NCBI RefSeq assembly: GCF_002763455.1
Contig: NZ_NIXK01000006.1
Span: 186,001 to 250,000 of the forward strand
DNA: 64,000 bases
Direction: 5' to 3'
Origin: Lentibacillus sediminis
GTDB lineage: Bacteria; Bacillota; Bacilli; Bacillales; Amphibacillaceae
Under the pieces are notes generated by a model. The model was not told the origin of the DNA. It did no database searches and saw nothing but the letters and a program-made list of their open reading frames with translations. Shown piece by piece: positions 53,330 to 60,987 of this stretch (position 1 is the first letter of the stretch; each line of letters starts with the position of its first letter). The position numbers and the translations under genes are program-made.

Positions 53330-54448
53330 TCACCGCTCCAGCAATCTAAAAGCCTCATCAAACTCCAGCCCATGTGCCTCCGCAACTGCCTCATAAGTAA
53401 CAAAGCCGTCCAGTGTGTTCACACCTTTCCGCAATGCCTGATTATCAAGACACGCCTTCTTATACCCTTTATTCGCAAGCTGCAATGCGTATGGCACTGT
53501 CACATTGGTCAGTCCTATTGTAGAGGTCCGCGGAACAGCCCCAGGCATATTGGCAACAGAGTAGTGCAGAACGCCGTGTTTGGTATATGTCGGGTTGTCA
53601 TGGGTGGTGATCCGGTCGCTTGTTTCCAGGATTCCACCTTGATCAATCGCCACATCCACAATGACCGATCCTTCCTGCATGTTCTTTACCATTTCCTCAG
53701 TAACCAGTTTCGGCGCTTTTGCTCCCGGGATCAGCACAGCGCCAATCACCAGATCCGATTCGGTGATTTCCATCTCAATATTCATTGGATTGGAGATCAT
53801 CGTATTAATCGAGGAGCCAAAGATGTCATCCAGCTGACGTAGACGTTCCGGGTTCAAATCAAGAATGGTAACATTTGCCCCTAGGCCGACAGCGATTTTG
53901 GCTGCATTGGTTCCAACCGTTCCGCCCCCAATTATCGTCACTTTACCACGTTTCACACCAGGAATTCCGGCAAGCAGGACACCTGCACCGCCTTTTGGTT
54001 TTTCCAGGAATTGCGCACCGATTTGGGCAGCCATTCTTCCAGCAACTTCACTCATTGGTGTCAACAGCGGCAGGGAGCGATTTTCCAGCTGAACGGTTTC
54101 ATAAGCAATGCCGACCACTTTTTTATCAATTAAAGCTTTGGTAACTTCCGGCTCGGCTGCGAGGTGTAAATAAGTAAATAAAATAAGTCCTTCATAAAAA
54201 TAATCGAATTCCTCTTGTTCAGGCTCTTTTACCTTCATAACCATTTCCTGTTTCCAGGCTTCGGCAGCTGTAGAGACAATCACCGCACCGGCCTGTTCAT
54301 ATTGTTCATCCGTAAACCCTGATCCAAGTCCGGCTTCTGTCTCAATAAACACTTCATGCCCGGCATCTTTTAATGTGGAAACCCCTGATGGCGCCATTGC
54401 GACTCTGTTTTCGTTGTTTTTTAGTTCTCTTGGTACACCTATTTTCAT
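53330..54448 (-). CDS. ald: Alanine dehydrogenase
   Basis: 372 residues, standard length. Features: [18 protein letters not shown] at the start, the catalytic-type KVKEPEQEE with its lysine, a [11 protein letters not shown] segment and the NAD-binding [20 protein letters not shown]. The family converts L-alanine to pyruvate and ammonia with NAD. In Bacillus it matters for alanine use and spore development. The ATG at 54448 is preceded by AGGAGGC. Confidence 0.97.
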   Translation of the reverse strand: MKIGVPRELKNNENRVAMAPSGVSTLKDAGHEVFIETEAGLGSGFTDEQYEQAGAVIVSTAAEAWKQEMVMKVKEPEQEEFDYFYEGLILFTYLHLAAEPEVTKALIDKKVVGIAYETVQLENRSLPLLTPMSEVAGRMAAQIGAQFLEKPKGGAGVLLAGIPGVKRGKVTIIGGGTVGTNAAKIAVGLGANVTILDLNPERLRQLDDIFGSSINTMISNPMNIEMEITESDLVIGAVLIPGAKAPKLVTEEMVKNMQEGSVIVDVAIDQGGILETSDRITTHDNPTYTKHGVLHYSVANMPGAVPRTSTIGLTNVTVPYALQLANKGYKKACLDNQALRKGVNTLDGFVTYEAVAEAHGLEFDEAFRLLER

Positions 54449-54561
54449 TTGTCTGCCTCCTGCCCATTAACTTTTTCTGTAAGCATTTTCATTGTACCAA
54501 AAACCTGCTGGAAAAACATCCCTGCTCTAAGCATAGCAAAAAGTCCCTGTATATGTAAGCT

Positions 54562-54599
54562 GGTAATTGACCCATTTTGTGAAGAATGGGTCAATTACC
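54562..54599. repeat. Perfect 15-bp inverted repeat
   Basis: GGTAATTGACCCATT and its inverse complement are separated by 8 bases, between ald and the 53-residue gene. There is no T-run right after the stem in either direction, so it is a strong hairpin of uncertain role. Confidence 0.6.
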
Positions 54600-54606
54600 T
54601 TCCAGA

Positions 54607-54768
54607 TTATTTTTTCTGGTTATTATAATGATGAATTCCTTTGTTGTTGTCAAGCTGATCAATGACTCCGCTCTGGTAGCTTTCATTCAGCTGATTTTGA
54701 ACGGCAGCAACGCCGGTTTCATCTTGAAAGAACTTCTCTGGAGTGTGTCTGCCTTTCTTTTTGGCCAT
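54607..54768 (-). CDS. Small hypothetical protein (53 residues)
   Basis: An ATG at 54768 behind GGAGGTG opens 53 codons: a very basic start (MAKKKGRHTPEKF), an acidic middle and a histidine-asparagine-rich end. It is likely a real gene because of the clean ribosome site, lack of a longer frame and a strong hairpin after it. It is divergent from the universal stress gene at 54883. No family can be named; it may be a small acidic or spore-related protein of the type common in Bacillaceae. Confidence 0.6.
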   Translation of the reverse strand: MAKKKGRHTPEKFFQDETGVAAVQNQLNESYQSGVIDQLDNNKGIHHYNNQKK

Positions 54769-54829
54769 TTAATCACCTCCACGCATAGTATGTCCGATTT
54801 CTGTCGAAACATGATTTCCCATAATTGCT

Positions 54830-54855
54830 GATTATATTGCCTTCAAAAAGGGTAT
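54830..54855 (+). promoter_or_regulatory. Possible sigma-B-type promoter of the usp gene
   Basis: GATTAT (54830-54835) and GGGTAT (54850-54855) lie 14 bp apart; GGGTAT is the classic sigma-B -10. A TATAAT at 54855-54860 overlaps it, so a sigma-A promoter is also possible, although no good -35 is seen. Confidence 0.4.
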
Positions 54856-54882
54856 ATAATGAATAAAAGGGGGAGATAAACC

Positions 54883-55311
54883 ATGGAATATCATAATATT
54901 GTTGTCGCTGTGGATGGTTCGGAGGCTGCCGAAAAAGCGTTTCAGAAATCACTCGATATCGCCAAACGCAACCATGCACGAATGATTCTTGCCCATGTGG
55001 TGGATGCGCGCACTTTTGCGACAGCCGAAGCCTATGACCGCACGCTTGCCGAGCGATCGGACACATATGCGAAAAAACTGCTGAACGATTACACCGACCG
55101 GGCGAAAGCAGCCGGATTAACTGACCTGCTGCAAAGCGTCGAGTACGGCTCCCCGAAAGTAAAAATTGCCAAAGACATCGCCCAGGATTTCAAAGCAGAT
55201 CTGATCATCTGCGGCGCCACCGGAATGAGTGCCGTTGAGCGGTTTCTGATTGGAAGTGTATCGGAAAGCATCACCCGCTATGCAGAATGTGATGTGCTGG
55301 TTGTACGTTAA
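54883..55311 (+). CDS. Universal stress protein UspA family
   Basis: 142 residues. It starts with the beta-strand IVVAVDGSEAAEKA and ends with the ATP-binding motif G-x2-G-x9-G-S, seen as GATG then GS in the segment 110-128, followed by ITRYAECDVLVVR. This is an ATP-binding-type Usp. Its role in stress survival is general. GGGGGAG precedes the ATG at 54883. A terminator follows. Confidence 0.92.
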   Translation: MEYHNIVVAVDGSEAAEKAFQKSLDIAKRNHARMILAHVVDARTFATAEAYDRTLAERSDTYAKKLLNDYTDRAKAAGLTDLLQSVEYGSPKVKIAKDIAQDFKADLIICGATGMSAVERFLIGSVSESITRYAECDVLVVR

Positions 55312-55322
55312 TTTAAGCAATG

Positions 55323-55358
55323 AAAAAACTTGGCTCAGTAAGACAGGCCAAGTTTTTT
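55323..55358 (+). terminator. Intrinsic terminator of the usp gene
   Basis: AAAAAACTTGGC pairs with GCCAAGTTTTTT around a 12-base loop. The same stem and most of the loop recur at 62513-62547, and the stem also at 26285. Confidence 0.8.
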
Positions 55359-55414
55359 GTATGTTTTTTCACTGAAATACTGTTATTTGATTGATGACGT
55401 TTCAAACCACACAG

Positions 55415-55595
55415 CAGCGGAGGAAATACACGTAGACTCCTGGTCGGCTAAGGTCGGTCACGTCCTGTGACCAACGCCGACACTTGAACGTCCTGTTCGG
55501 CGCGGGAAAAAAAGCCTGGGTGAGACCCCGCCGCGCGACAGCGCAAGGGGGCTCGCCAGCTTCCCGCGGAAAGCGAAGTGTATTTCCACAGCGGG
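55415..55595. repeat. Palindrome-ended intergenic repeat, long form with inner hairpin insertion
   Basis: It begins CAGCGGAGGAAATACAC and ends with GTGTATTTCCACAGCG, which are inverted, so the RNA folds into a long stem. It matches the copy at 62591-62711 but has an extra block of about 60 bp in the middle, itself a nested hairpin (GTCGGC 55443 with GCCGAC 55476; GGTCAC with GTGACC). The 321-bp gap between usp and the thioesterase consists of the terminator and this repeat. Confidence 0.8.
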
Positions 55596-55632
55596 GTTAT
55601 TAAACACTTGCCGAGGCTACTTTTTACTATAT

Positions 55633-56109
55633 TTATTTTTTCCGCCTAATCCCAATAACACGACCGGCTTCTTTCGGTTTTTCATCCACAGTGTGATGTT
55701 TGGCAAGCCCTTCTACCTCTTCAAAAACTTCTTCCGGGAAGGCTGCTGCTTTTCCGGACGCCTGATCAACACCCATTAGCATCTGTTCACTTGTCGCCGC
55801 CCGTTTGCCATTTTCGCCGAACAGCTCATAAAACACATGTACACGTTTGGCATCATAATCAATGAGCTGCATACGGATATCGAATTTTTCACCCAGTTTC
55901 ATTTCATCGAGATAGCAAATGTGACTTTCCATTGTATAGATTGTGTACTTGTTCCGTTCACGAAAATCATCAGTAATACCGATCTGTTTCATGAGACGAT
56001 CAACGCCCCAGCTGAATGCACGTACATATTCAGCATCGTTCATGTGACCATTATAGTCGATCCATTCTTCAGGCACCTCATGCTGAAGAATAAATTTTGA
56101 TTCACCCAC
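55633..56109 (-). CDS. cdhB: Acyl-CoA thioesterase, probable betainyl-CoA thioesterase
   Basis: 158 residues from a GTG at 56109 with GGAGG 7 bases upstream. It is a single hotdog-fold thioesterase with the start motif DYNGHMNDAEYVRAF (active-site aspartate/glutamate region). Alone it would be called a 4-hydroxybenzoyl-CoA-type thioesterase. It lies after carnitine dehydrogenase and the dehydrocarnitine-cleaving enzyme, the same set as Pseudomonas cdhA, cdhB and cdhC, where the thioesterase frees glycine betaine from betainyl-CoA. The specific role here is therefore an inference from context. Confidence 0.78.
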   Translation of the reverse strand: MGESKFILQHEVPEEWIDYNGHMNDAEYVRAFSWGVDRLMKQIGITDDFRERNKYTIYTMESHICYLDEMKLGEKFDIRMQLIDYDAKRVHVFYELFGENGKRAATSEQMLMGVDQASGKAAAFPEEVFEEVEGLAKHHTVDEKPKEAGRVIGIRRKK

Positions 56110-56152
56110 TTCAAATCCTCCCTTGCCCTGAAAATTTTATATTAAAATGCGT

Positions 56153-56176
56153 GGTTACCGGACTTTTTGAACATCC
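56153..56176. repeat. Lone right end of the MITE-like element
   Basis: GGTTACCGGACTTTTTGAAC followed by ATCCT matches the right terminus of the element at 24233-24482 (GTTACCGGACTTTTGAACATCC). No left end or interior lies nearby, so it is a solo end or remnant placed right against the stop of the carnitine dehydrogenase gene. Confidence 0.6.
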
Positions 56177-56178
56177 TC

Positions 56179-57150
56179 TTAAAGTCTGCCTGACAGATTC
56201 GCGCCAGGCCAATACTTTTCCACCAGCTGCTGGAGTTCGATTAAAAACTGGTCGCGGCGGTCTTCCAGTTTTTCCATTGGCACATCACCGGTCTGTTTTT
56301 CTGTACCGCTCACGACTTTTTCCGCGAGTTCATCCGTTAATTCTGGAGCTTCCAATTTCGTCCACGGCAATTTCAATGCAGGGCCAAATTGTTCAAGGAG
56401 ATGACGCATGCCTTGTTTGCCGCCGCCCATGTGCAAAGTCATGAACGGTCCCATCAGTGCCCAGCGAAGTCCCGGACCGTATATGATCGAGGCATCGACT
56501 TCTTCCGTAGTTGCTACACCATCATTGACAATGTGCAATGATTCCCGCCAGATTGCTTCCATCAGGCGGTCGGCGATATGGCCTTCGATCTCCTGACGAA
56601 CAACAAGCGGCTTCATTCCCAGACCATCATAAAAATTCTTTGCCTTTTCAATATAAGAAGACGCCGTTTTTTTACCGCCAACGAGTTCTACAAGCGGTAC
56701 AAGATATACCGGGTTGAACGGGTGAGCTACTATCACGCGCTCCGGATGATGCTGGCAGTCTGCCTGCAGGGTACTCGGCAGTATACCTGATGTGCTTGAA
56801 GCAATAATCGTCTCATTTGGAGCGTATTGATCAATTTCAGCAATAACGCTTCGTTTTAATCCTTCCCGCTCCGGAACGTTTTCCTGAACAAAATCTGCTT
56901 GCTCAAGAGCTTTTTGCAAATCTTGTTCAAAGAAGAGATTATCTTGTGAGGCACCCTCAGCCACCCCCATTTCTTCCATCTTCGGCCATGCCCGCTGAAC
57001 AGCTTCACGGGCGCGAGGTTCTGCTTCCGGGTCCGGGTCTGAAGCAACAACGCGGTATCCGTTGGCTAAAAATCGGGTAATCCACCCGTTCCCGATGACA
57101 CCTGTCCCGACAACGGTAATCTGTTTGATCGATTCATCTGGTGTTGTCAT
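56179..57150 (-). CDS. cdhA: L-carnitine 3-dehydrogenase
   Basis: 323 residues from the ATG at 57150 (AAGGAAGG upstream). It has the 3-hydroxyacyl-CoA-dehydrogenase-type NAD fold, beginning ITVVGTGVIGNGWITRFLANG, and later HPFNPVYLVPLVELVGG and the helical dimer domain GPGLRWALMGPFMTLHMGGG. Carnitine dehydrogenases have this exact opening. It oxidises L-carnitine to 3-dehydrocarnitine with NAD. It lies one base after the cleavage-enzyme gene and 69 bp before the thioesterase gene. Confidence 0.88.
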   Translation of the reverse strand: MTTPDESIKQITVVGTGVIGNGWITRFLANGYRVVASDPDPEAEPRAREAVQRAWPKMEEMGVAEGASQDNLFFEQDLQKALEQADFVQENVPEREGLKRSVIAEIDQYAPNETIIASSTSGILPSTLQADCQHHPERVIVAHPFNPVYLVPLVELVGGKKTASSYIEKAKNFYDGLGMKPLVVRQEIEGHIADRLMEAIWRESLHIVNDGVATTEEVDASIIYGPGLRWALMGPFMTLHMGGGKQGMRHLLEQFGPALKLPWTKLEAPELTDELAEKVVSGTEKQTGDVPMEKLEDRRDQFLIELQQLVEKYWPGANLSGRL

Positions 57151-57151
57151 G

Positions 57152-58045
57152 CTAGCCTTCCTTTCCATTTGGGTTAAGCAGGTTTAATTCCTGGCGTGCC
57201 TCCGCCGGTGTCATGATATCTGACCCAAGGCTGTGCACGATACCTGCTGCTTTATCAACGAGCTGTTCATTTGTCGCCGGCTGCCCTTTTTTCAAATAAA
57301 GGTTATCTTCCAAGCCTACACGGATGTTGCCGCCTTGAAGAAGAGATTCAGCCACGATCGGCATCTGCATTCGGCCGATTCCGAAAGCTGCCCATCTGCC
57401 GTTTTCCGGAATGCGGCTTTTCATATAGGACAACGTTTCAGCATCTGCTGCCGCTCCCCAAGGGATACCAAGGCAGAACTGGAACAGCGGGTCACCATCA
57501 ATCAGACCTTCTTCAACCAATTGATTGGCAAAACGAATATGCCCTGTGTCGAAACATTCCAGCTCAGGCTTCACACCGCTTTCCTGCACAAGTTTGGCTT
57601 GCCTGCGCAGCCAATCAGTTGGACTGACATAAAGCATATTGCCAAAGTTAGTGCTTCCGCAATCAAGTGTACACATTTCCGGCAACAGCTTCCCGACCGG
57701 CTCATGACGTTGTTCAGGTGTTTGCATGTCGGTTCCTTCACCGCCCCGTGTCGGGTCATCATCACTTGGCACCCAGTCACCGCCGCCGCCTGACGTGATA
57801 TTGATAATCACATCTGTTTCAGACTCGCGGATACGCTCCACAACCTCCTGAAACAAATTGACGTCATGACTCAGCCTGCCTGTTTCCGGATCACGCACAT
57901 GAATGTGGGCGATTGTCGCACCAGCTTTGGCCGCTTTGATCGCTGAATCTGCAATCTCTTTAGGGGTTACCGGGACGTTCGGATTTTTGCCTGTTGTGTC
58001 ACCTGCTCCTGTTAGGGCACATGACATAATCACTTTTTTATTCAT
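57152..58045 (-). CDS. cdhC: BKACE-family (DUF849) enzyme, probable dehydrocarnitine-cleaving
   Basis: 297 residues. Features of the beta-keto acid cleavage family: IMSCALTGAGDT, the zinc-binding HIHVRDPETG near 48-57, ITSGGGGDW and the GIGRMQMPIVAESLLQGGNIRVGLEDN segment. These enzymes cleave a beta-keto acid with acetyl-CoA; in carnitine degradation the products are betainyl-CoA and acetoacetate. The neighbouring dehydrogenase would supply dehydrocarnitine, and the thioesterase would use betainyl-CoA. Start ATG at 58045 with GGAGGAG. Confidence 0.85.
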   Translation of the reverse strand: MNKKVIMSCALTGAGDTTGKNPNVPVTPKEIADSAIKAAKAGATIAHIHVRDPETGRLSHDVNLFQEVVERIRESETDVIINITSGGGGDWVPSDDDPTRGGEGTDMQTPEQRHEPVGKLLPEMCTLDCGSTNFGNMLYVSPTDWLRRQAKLVQESGVKPELECFDTGHIRFANQLVEEGLIDGDPLFQFCLGIPWGAAADAETLSYMKSRIPENGRWAAFGIGRMQMPIVAESLLQGGNIRVGLEDNLYLKKGQPATNEQLVDKAAGIVHSLGSDIMTPAEARQELNLLNPNGKEG

Positions 58046-58119
58046 GCTATCTCCTCCTCATTCGATTTTCATCAGCTATTTTAATGACGTTTTTCATACC
58101 GAAACCGGCTGAATAGATG

Positions 58120-58650
58120 TTATTTCTTAGGCACATGCTTGAAAATTTCGCCGCTCTCAAAAAAATCGTTTACCCGGCGGATCCAGTCATAGTATTCGCT
58201 CCACTCGTGGAGTTCAGCCAGCAGTTCATTAATAGTCTGTTCATTTTCTTTCGTCAAATCCTGCTGCTGCAGTTCATCGATTTGTTTCTTTACCCGCTCT
58301 TCAAAATTTCGGCTGCGATTGATCGCCCGCTTCCATGTGGATGTAAACAGCGAGATAAATGTCTGGTAATAATCTCCTTCAACCTGGTACAAGTCTTTCC
58401 TGATACCTTTTTTAAAGACACGTTCAGCAATATTCATATCAATCATTTCACGGACAATCTGGCTCATTCGTGTTTTGCTCATTCCTGTTTCAGCTGCCAG
58501 TTCATCCAGTGTCATGGGCTCCCTGTTCATGTAAATGATCCCAAGTACACGCCCTACGCTTGTTGGCGCACCAAAGGCATTCATATTATCTGTGATTTTT
58601 TCAACAAATTGCGTTTCGACATCTTCAATTTTTTCATTTCGATTTGCCAT
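58120..58650 (-). CDS. GbsR/OpcR-family transcriptional regulator
   Basis: 176 residues from the ATG at 58650 (AAGGGTG site). A winged helix at about 25-90 (GRVLGIIYMNREPMTLDELA, then ETGMSKTRMSQIVREM) is followed by a coiled-coil region. In B. subtilis GbsR controls choline-to-betaine synthesis and OpcR represses opuB and opuC. It lies exactly between the carnitine genes and the OpuC importer, so it is a good candidate for controlling both. Whether it senses betaine or carnitine is not visible. Confidence 0.85.
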   Translation of the reverse strand: MANRNEKIEDVETQFVEKITDNMNAFGAPTSVGRVLGIIYMNREPMTLDELAAETGMSKTRMSQIVREMIDMNIAERVFKKGIRKDLYQVEGDYYQTFISLFTSTWKRAINRSRNFEERVKKQIDELQQQDLTKENEQTINELLAELHEWSEYYDWIRRVNDFFESGEIFKHVPKK

Positions 58651-58734
58651 GTCTATCACCCTTTTTTGGCATGTTAAGATCAACTTACCACAATGTCATC
58701 AATCTAACCATGATCAGCTTCAAAAAATGAGTGA

Positions 58735-59382
58735 TCAGGATGCCTTGCCTGGCTGCAGTCTGCGTTCAATCCAGCCCATGACCAGATCGGCAATAATCGC
58801 CATTAAAGCTGTCGGGATGGCACCTGCCAAAATAATAGCTGTCCCATCGGTTGCATTGGTTCCGGTCACGATAATAGCACCAAGCCCGCCAGCACCAATA
58901 AAAGCGCCGATGGCTACAATGCCAATGCCGATAACAAGTGCTGTCCGGAGCCCTGCCATAATCACACTGACAGAAAGCGGCAGCTCGACCATACGCAGCA
59001 GCTGAAATTTAGTCATTCCGGAAGCATGTCCCGCCTCAATGACCGTCTTATCCACATTTTTCATGCCTACATACGTGTTTTGTGTAATCGGCAAAATCGA
59101 ATAGAGCATAAGTGTCACAATAACCGTGTTCGCTCCAAGACCCATGACAATCATGATGACAGCCATGGCACCTAATGCCGGAATGGTTTGAATGATACTT
59201 CCCGCAGCAAGAACCCAGCTGCTAAGTTTACCGTATTTGGCGATCAGGATTCCGAGTGGGATCGATATAATTGCCGCAAATAAGACACCATAGGCTGCCA
59301 TCAGAAAATGTCTGAAAAATTCTGTCCAGATATAGCCGCTATTCACACTGACATAATTAACAAATTCCTGTATGGTTTCCAT
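58735..59382 (-). CDS. opuCD: OpuC-type osmoprotectant importer, permease (OpuCD)
   Basis: 215 residues from the ATG at 59382 (GGAGGGAATT site). Five to six membrane helices carry the binding-protein-dependent permease motif EAGHASGMTKFQLLRMVELPLSV (coupling helix for the ATPase). It forms a channel with OpuCB at 60330. Distal gene of the opuCA-CB-CC-CD order. It imports glycine betaine, carnitine or similar solutes. Confidence 0.92.
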   Translation of the reverse strand: METIQEFVNYVSVNSGYIWTEFFRHFLMAAYGVLFAAIISIPLGILIAKYGKLSSWVLAAGSIIQTIPALGAMAVIMIVMGLGANTVIVTLMLYSILPITQNTYVGMKNVDKTVIEAGHASGMTKFQLLRMVELPLSVSVIMAGLRTALVIGIGIVAIGAFIGAGGLGAIIVTGTNATDGTAIILAGAIPTALMAIIADLVMGWIERRLQPGKAS

Positions 59383-59383
59383 A

Positions 59384-60313
59384 TCAATTCCCTCCCTCGG
59401 TTTTCTCAAAGTAATTATTCGCCTTCAGGAATTGTTCGGCAACTTTTCGCGGGTTGATTAATTCAACGTCTGCCATGTAATTCAACTCCTGCATTTGCTC
59501 TGTGGAAATCTGGTTATGGAGACGTTTCGTGATCTCTTTAATTTCCGGATATTTTTTCAAAACTTCATTGTTAATGACCGGTGATGCGTCATATGGCGGG
59601 AAGAATTGCTTATCATCTTCCAGCACTTTCAAATCAAATTCTTTAATCCGTCCGTCTGTCGAATAAGCCAGGACAACATCCATATTACCGGTTGCTGCCG
59701 CCTGGTAGACGAGACCAAGGTTCATCGGAAAAACTTCGCCAAAATCGAAATACGTCTCCTGGAATGCCTCATAACCGTCGCCTTCCCGATTGATCCAGGC
59801 ATTATTAACGCCGAAGTGAAGTTCATCAGCGAAAGGCTCCAGATCTGATATTGTTTCAATATTATTCTCTTCAGCAAATTCCTGCGTTACAGCAAGAGAA
59901 TAACTGTTCTCAAATCCGTACGTTTCCGCCCATGTTTGATTAAACCGCTCCTGAAATTCGTGTTTCACCGTTTCCAGTGCTTCATCCGGATCCTTAATCG
60001 GCTCCATATTAAGGGCACCGGCAATATCTGTTCCGGTATAACGGGTGCTTGATATGCCAATATCCCCCCGCAGCATTCCTTGATGCTGGACAATTGATGA
60101 GCCAAGTTTTGTCACAAGTTCGGTTTCTGCATCTGTTTCCCGTTCAATCAAGATGGACAGCATCTGTGCGATGATTTCCGATTCTGATTGTGTGAGCGAG
60201 CCGATTTTAATCGTATCGTTTGATGTGCCCGCAAGTCCCGGCAATGAACAACCGGTAAGCATCACAAAAAGGAGCAATACCATACTATATTTATATACCG
60301 TTTTTTTCACCAT
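59384..60313 (-). CDS. opuCC: OpuC-type osmoprotectant importer, solute-binding lipoprotein (OpuCC)
   Basis: 309 residues from the ATG at 60313 with GGAGGTG just upstream. A signal peptide ends with lipobox LTGC (C22). The mature protein has OpuAC/OpuC-type features, including IKIGSLTQSESEIIAQML, GISSTRYTGTDIAGALN and the aromatic-rich YFDFGEVFPMNLGLVYQAAA. It captures quaternary ammonium solutes at the cell surface. The gene starts 17 bp after opuCB and ends one base before opuCD. Confidence 0.93.
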   Translation of the reverse strand: MVKKTVYKYSMVLLLFVMLTGCSLPGLAGTSNDTIKIGSLTQSESEIIAQMLSILIERETDAETELVTKLGSSIVQHQGMLRGDIGISSTRYTGTDIAGALNMEPIKDPDEALETVKHEFQERFNQTWAETYGFENSYSLAVTQEFAEENNIETISDLEPFADELHFGVNNAWINREGDGYEAFQETYFDFGEVFPMNLGLVYQAAATGNMDVVLAYSTDGRIKEFDLKVLEDDKQFFPPYDASPVINNEVLKKYPEIKEITKRLHNQISTEQMQELNYMADVELINPRKVAEQFLKANNYFEKTEGGN

Positions 60314-60329
60314 TTTCACCTCCAACACA

Positions 60330-60980
60330 CTATGTCGCCTCATAGGAATCTTTCAATCCATCGGGTGTGAGTTTATTTTCCAGTACTGCAAGCAAACGGT
60401 CCGCAATAACAGCCATAATCGTTGCCGGAATCGTTCCAGCCAGGATTAAGGACGGCTGATACAAATTCAATCCATCAAAAATAAAATCACCAAGACCGCC
60501 ACCGCCGATGAACGCCGCAAGCGCTGCCCATCCGATCAGGTACACGGTTGACAGACGGATACCGGCCATAATCACCGGGAGGGACAGTGGCAGTTCCATT
60601 TTAATAATTGATTGCCAATTGCTCATGCCCATCCCTTTGCCTGCTTCAACGACACCTTTGTCCACATCGCGGACCCCAATGTACGTGTTACGTAAAATCG
60701 GAAGTAAGGAATAGAAAAACAAAGCCGTAATCGCTGGGAGTTTTCCGACACCCATGATCGGGATGAAAAAAGCCAGGATCGCCAGGCTTGGTATAGTTTG
60801 TAAAACACCGATAAATGGGATGAATCGACCAGCGAATTTCGGAACCCTTGACAGCAGGACACCAAGTGGTACTGCAACAGTCACGCCCATCAGAATAGCT
60901 GTTAGTGAAATATAAAAGTGCTCCCATGTCTTAAACAAGAGGTCGCTCCCATGTTCTGCAAAAAATTCCATCAATGTCAT
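60330..60980 (-). CDS. opuCB: OpuC-type osmoprotectant importer, permease (OpuCB)
   Basis: 216 residues with six membrane helices and the EAGKGMGMSNWQSIIKMELPLSLP coupling motif, close to that of OpuCD. AGGAGGTGG precedes the ATG at 60980 (a Met three codons later is possible). It pairs with OpuCD to form the membrane channel. It lies 7 bp after opuCA and 16 bp before opuCC. Confidence 0.92.
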   Translation of the reverse strand: MTLMEFFAEHGSDLLFKTWEHFYISLTAILMGVTVAVPLGVLLSRVPKFAGRFIPFIGVLQTIPSLAILAFFIPIMGVGKLPAITALFFYSLLPILRNTYIGVRDVDKGVVEAGKGMGMSNWQSIIKMELPLSLPVIMAGIRLSTVYLIGWAALAAFIGGGGLGDFIFDGLNLYQPSLILAGTIPATIMAVIADRLLAVLENKLTPDGLKDSYEAT

Positions 60981-60987
60981 CCACCTC

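Noticed and set aside
53372-53842. 156-codon plus-strand open frame inside ald
   Set aside because: Antisense shadow of alanine dehydrogenase.
57233-57793. 186-codon plus-strand open frame inside the BKACE gene
   Set aside because: Antisense shadow of a conserved enzyme.
58117-58677. 186-codon plus-strand open frame over the GbsR-type gene
   Set aside because: Antisense shadow; the regulator reads cleanly on the minus strand with a ribosome site.
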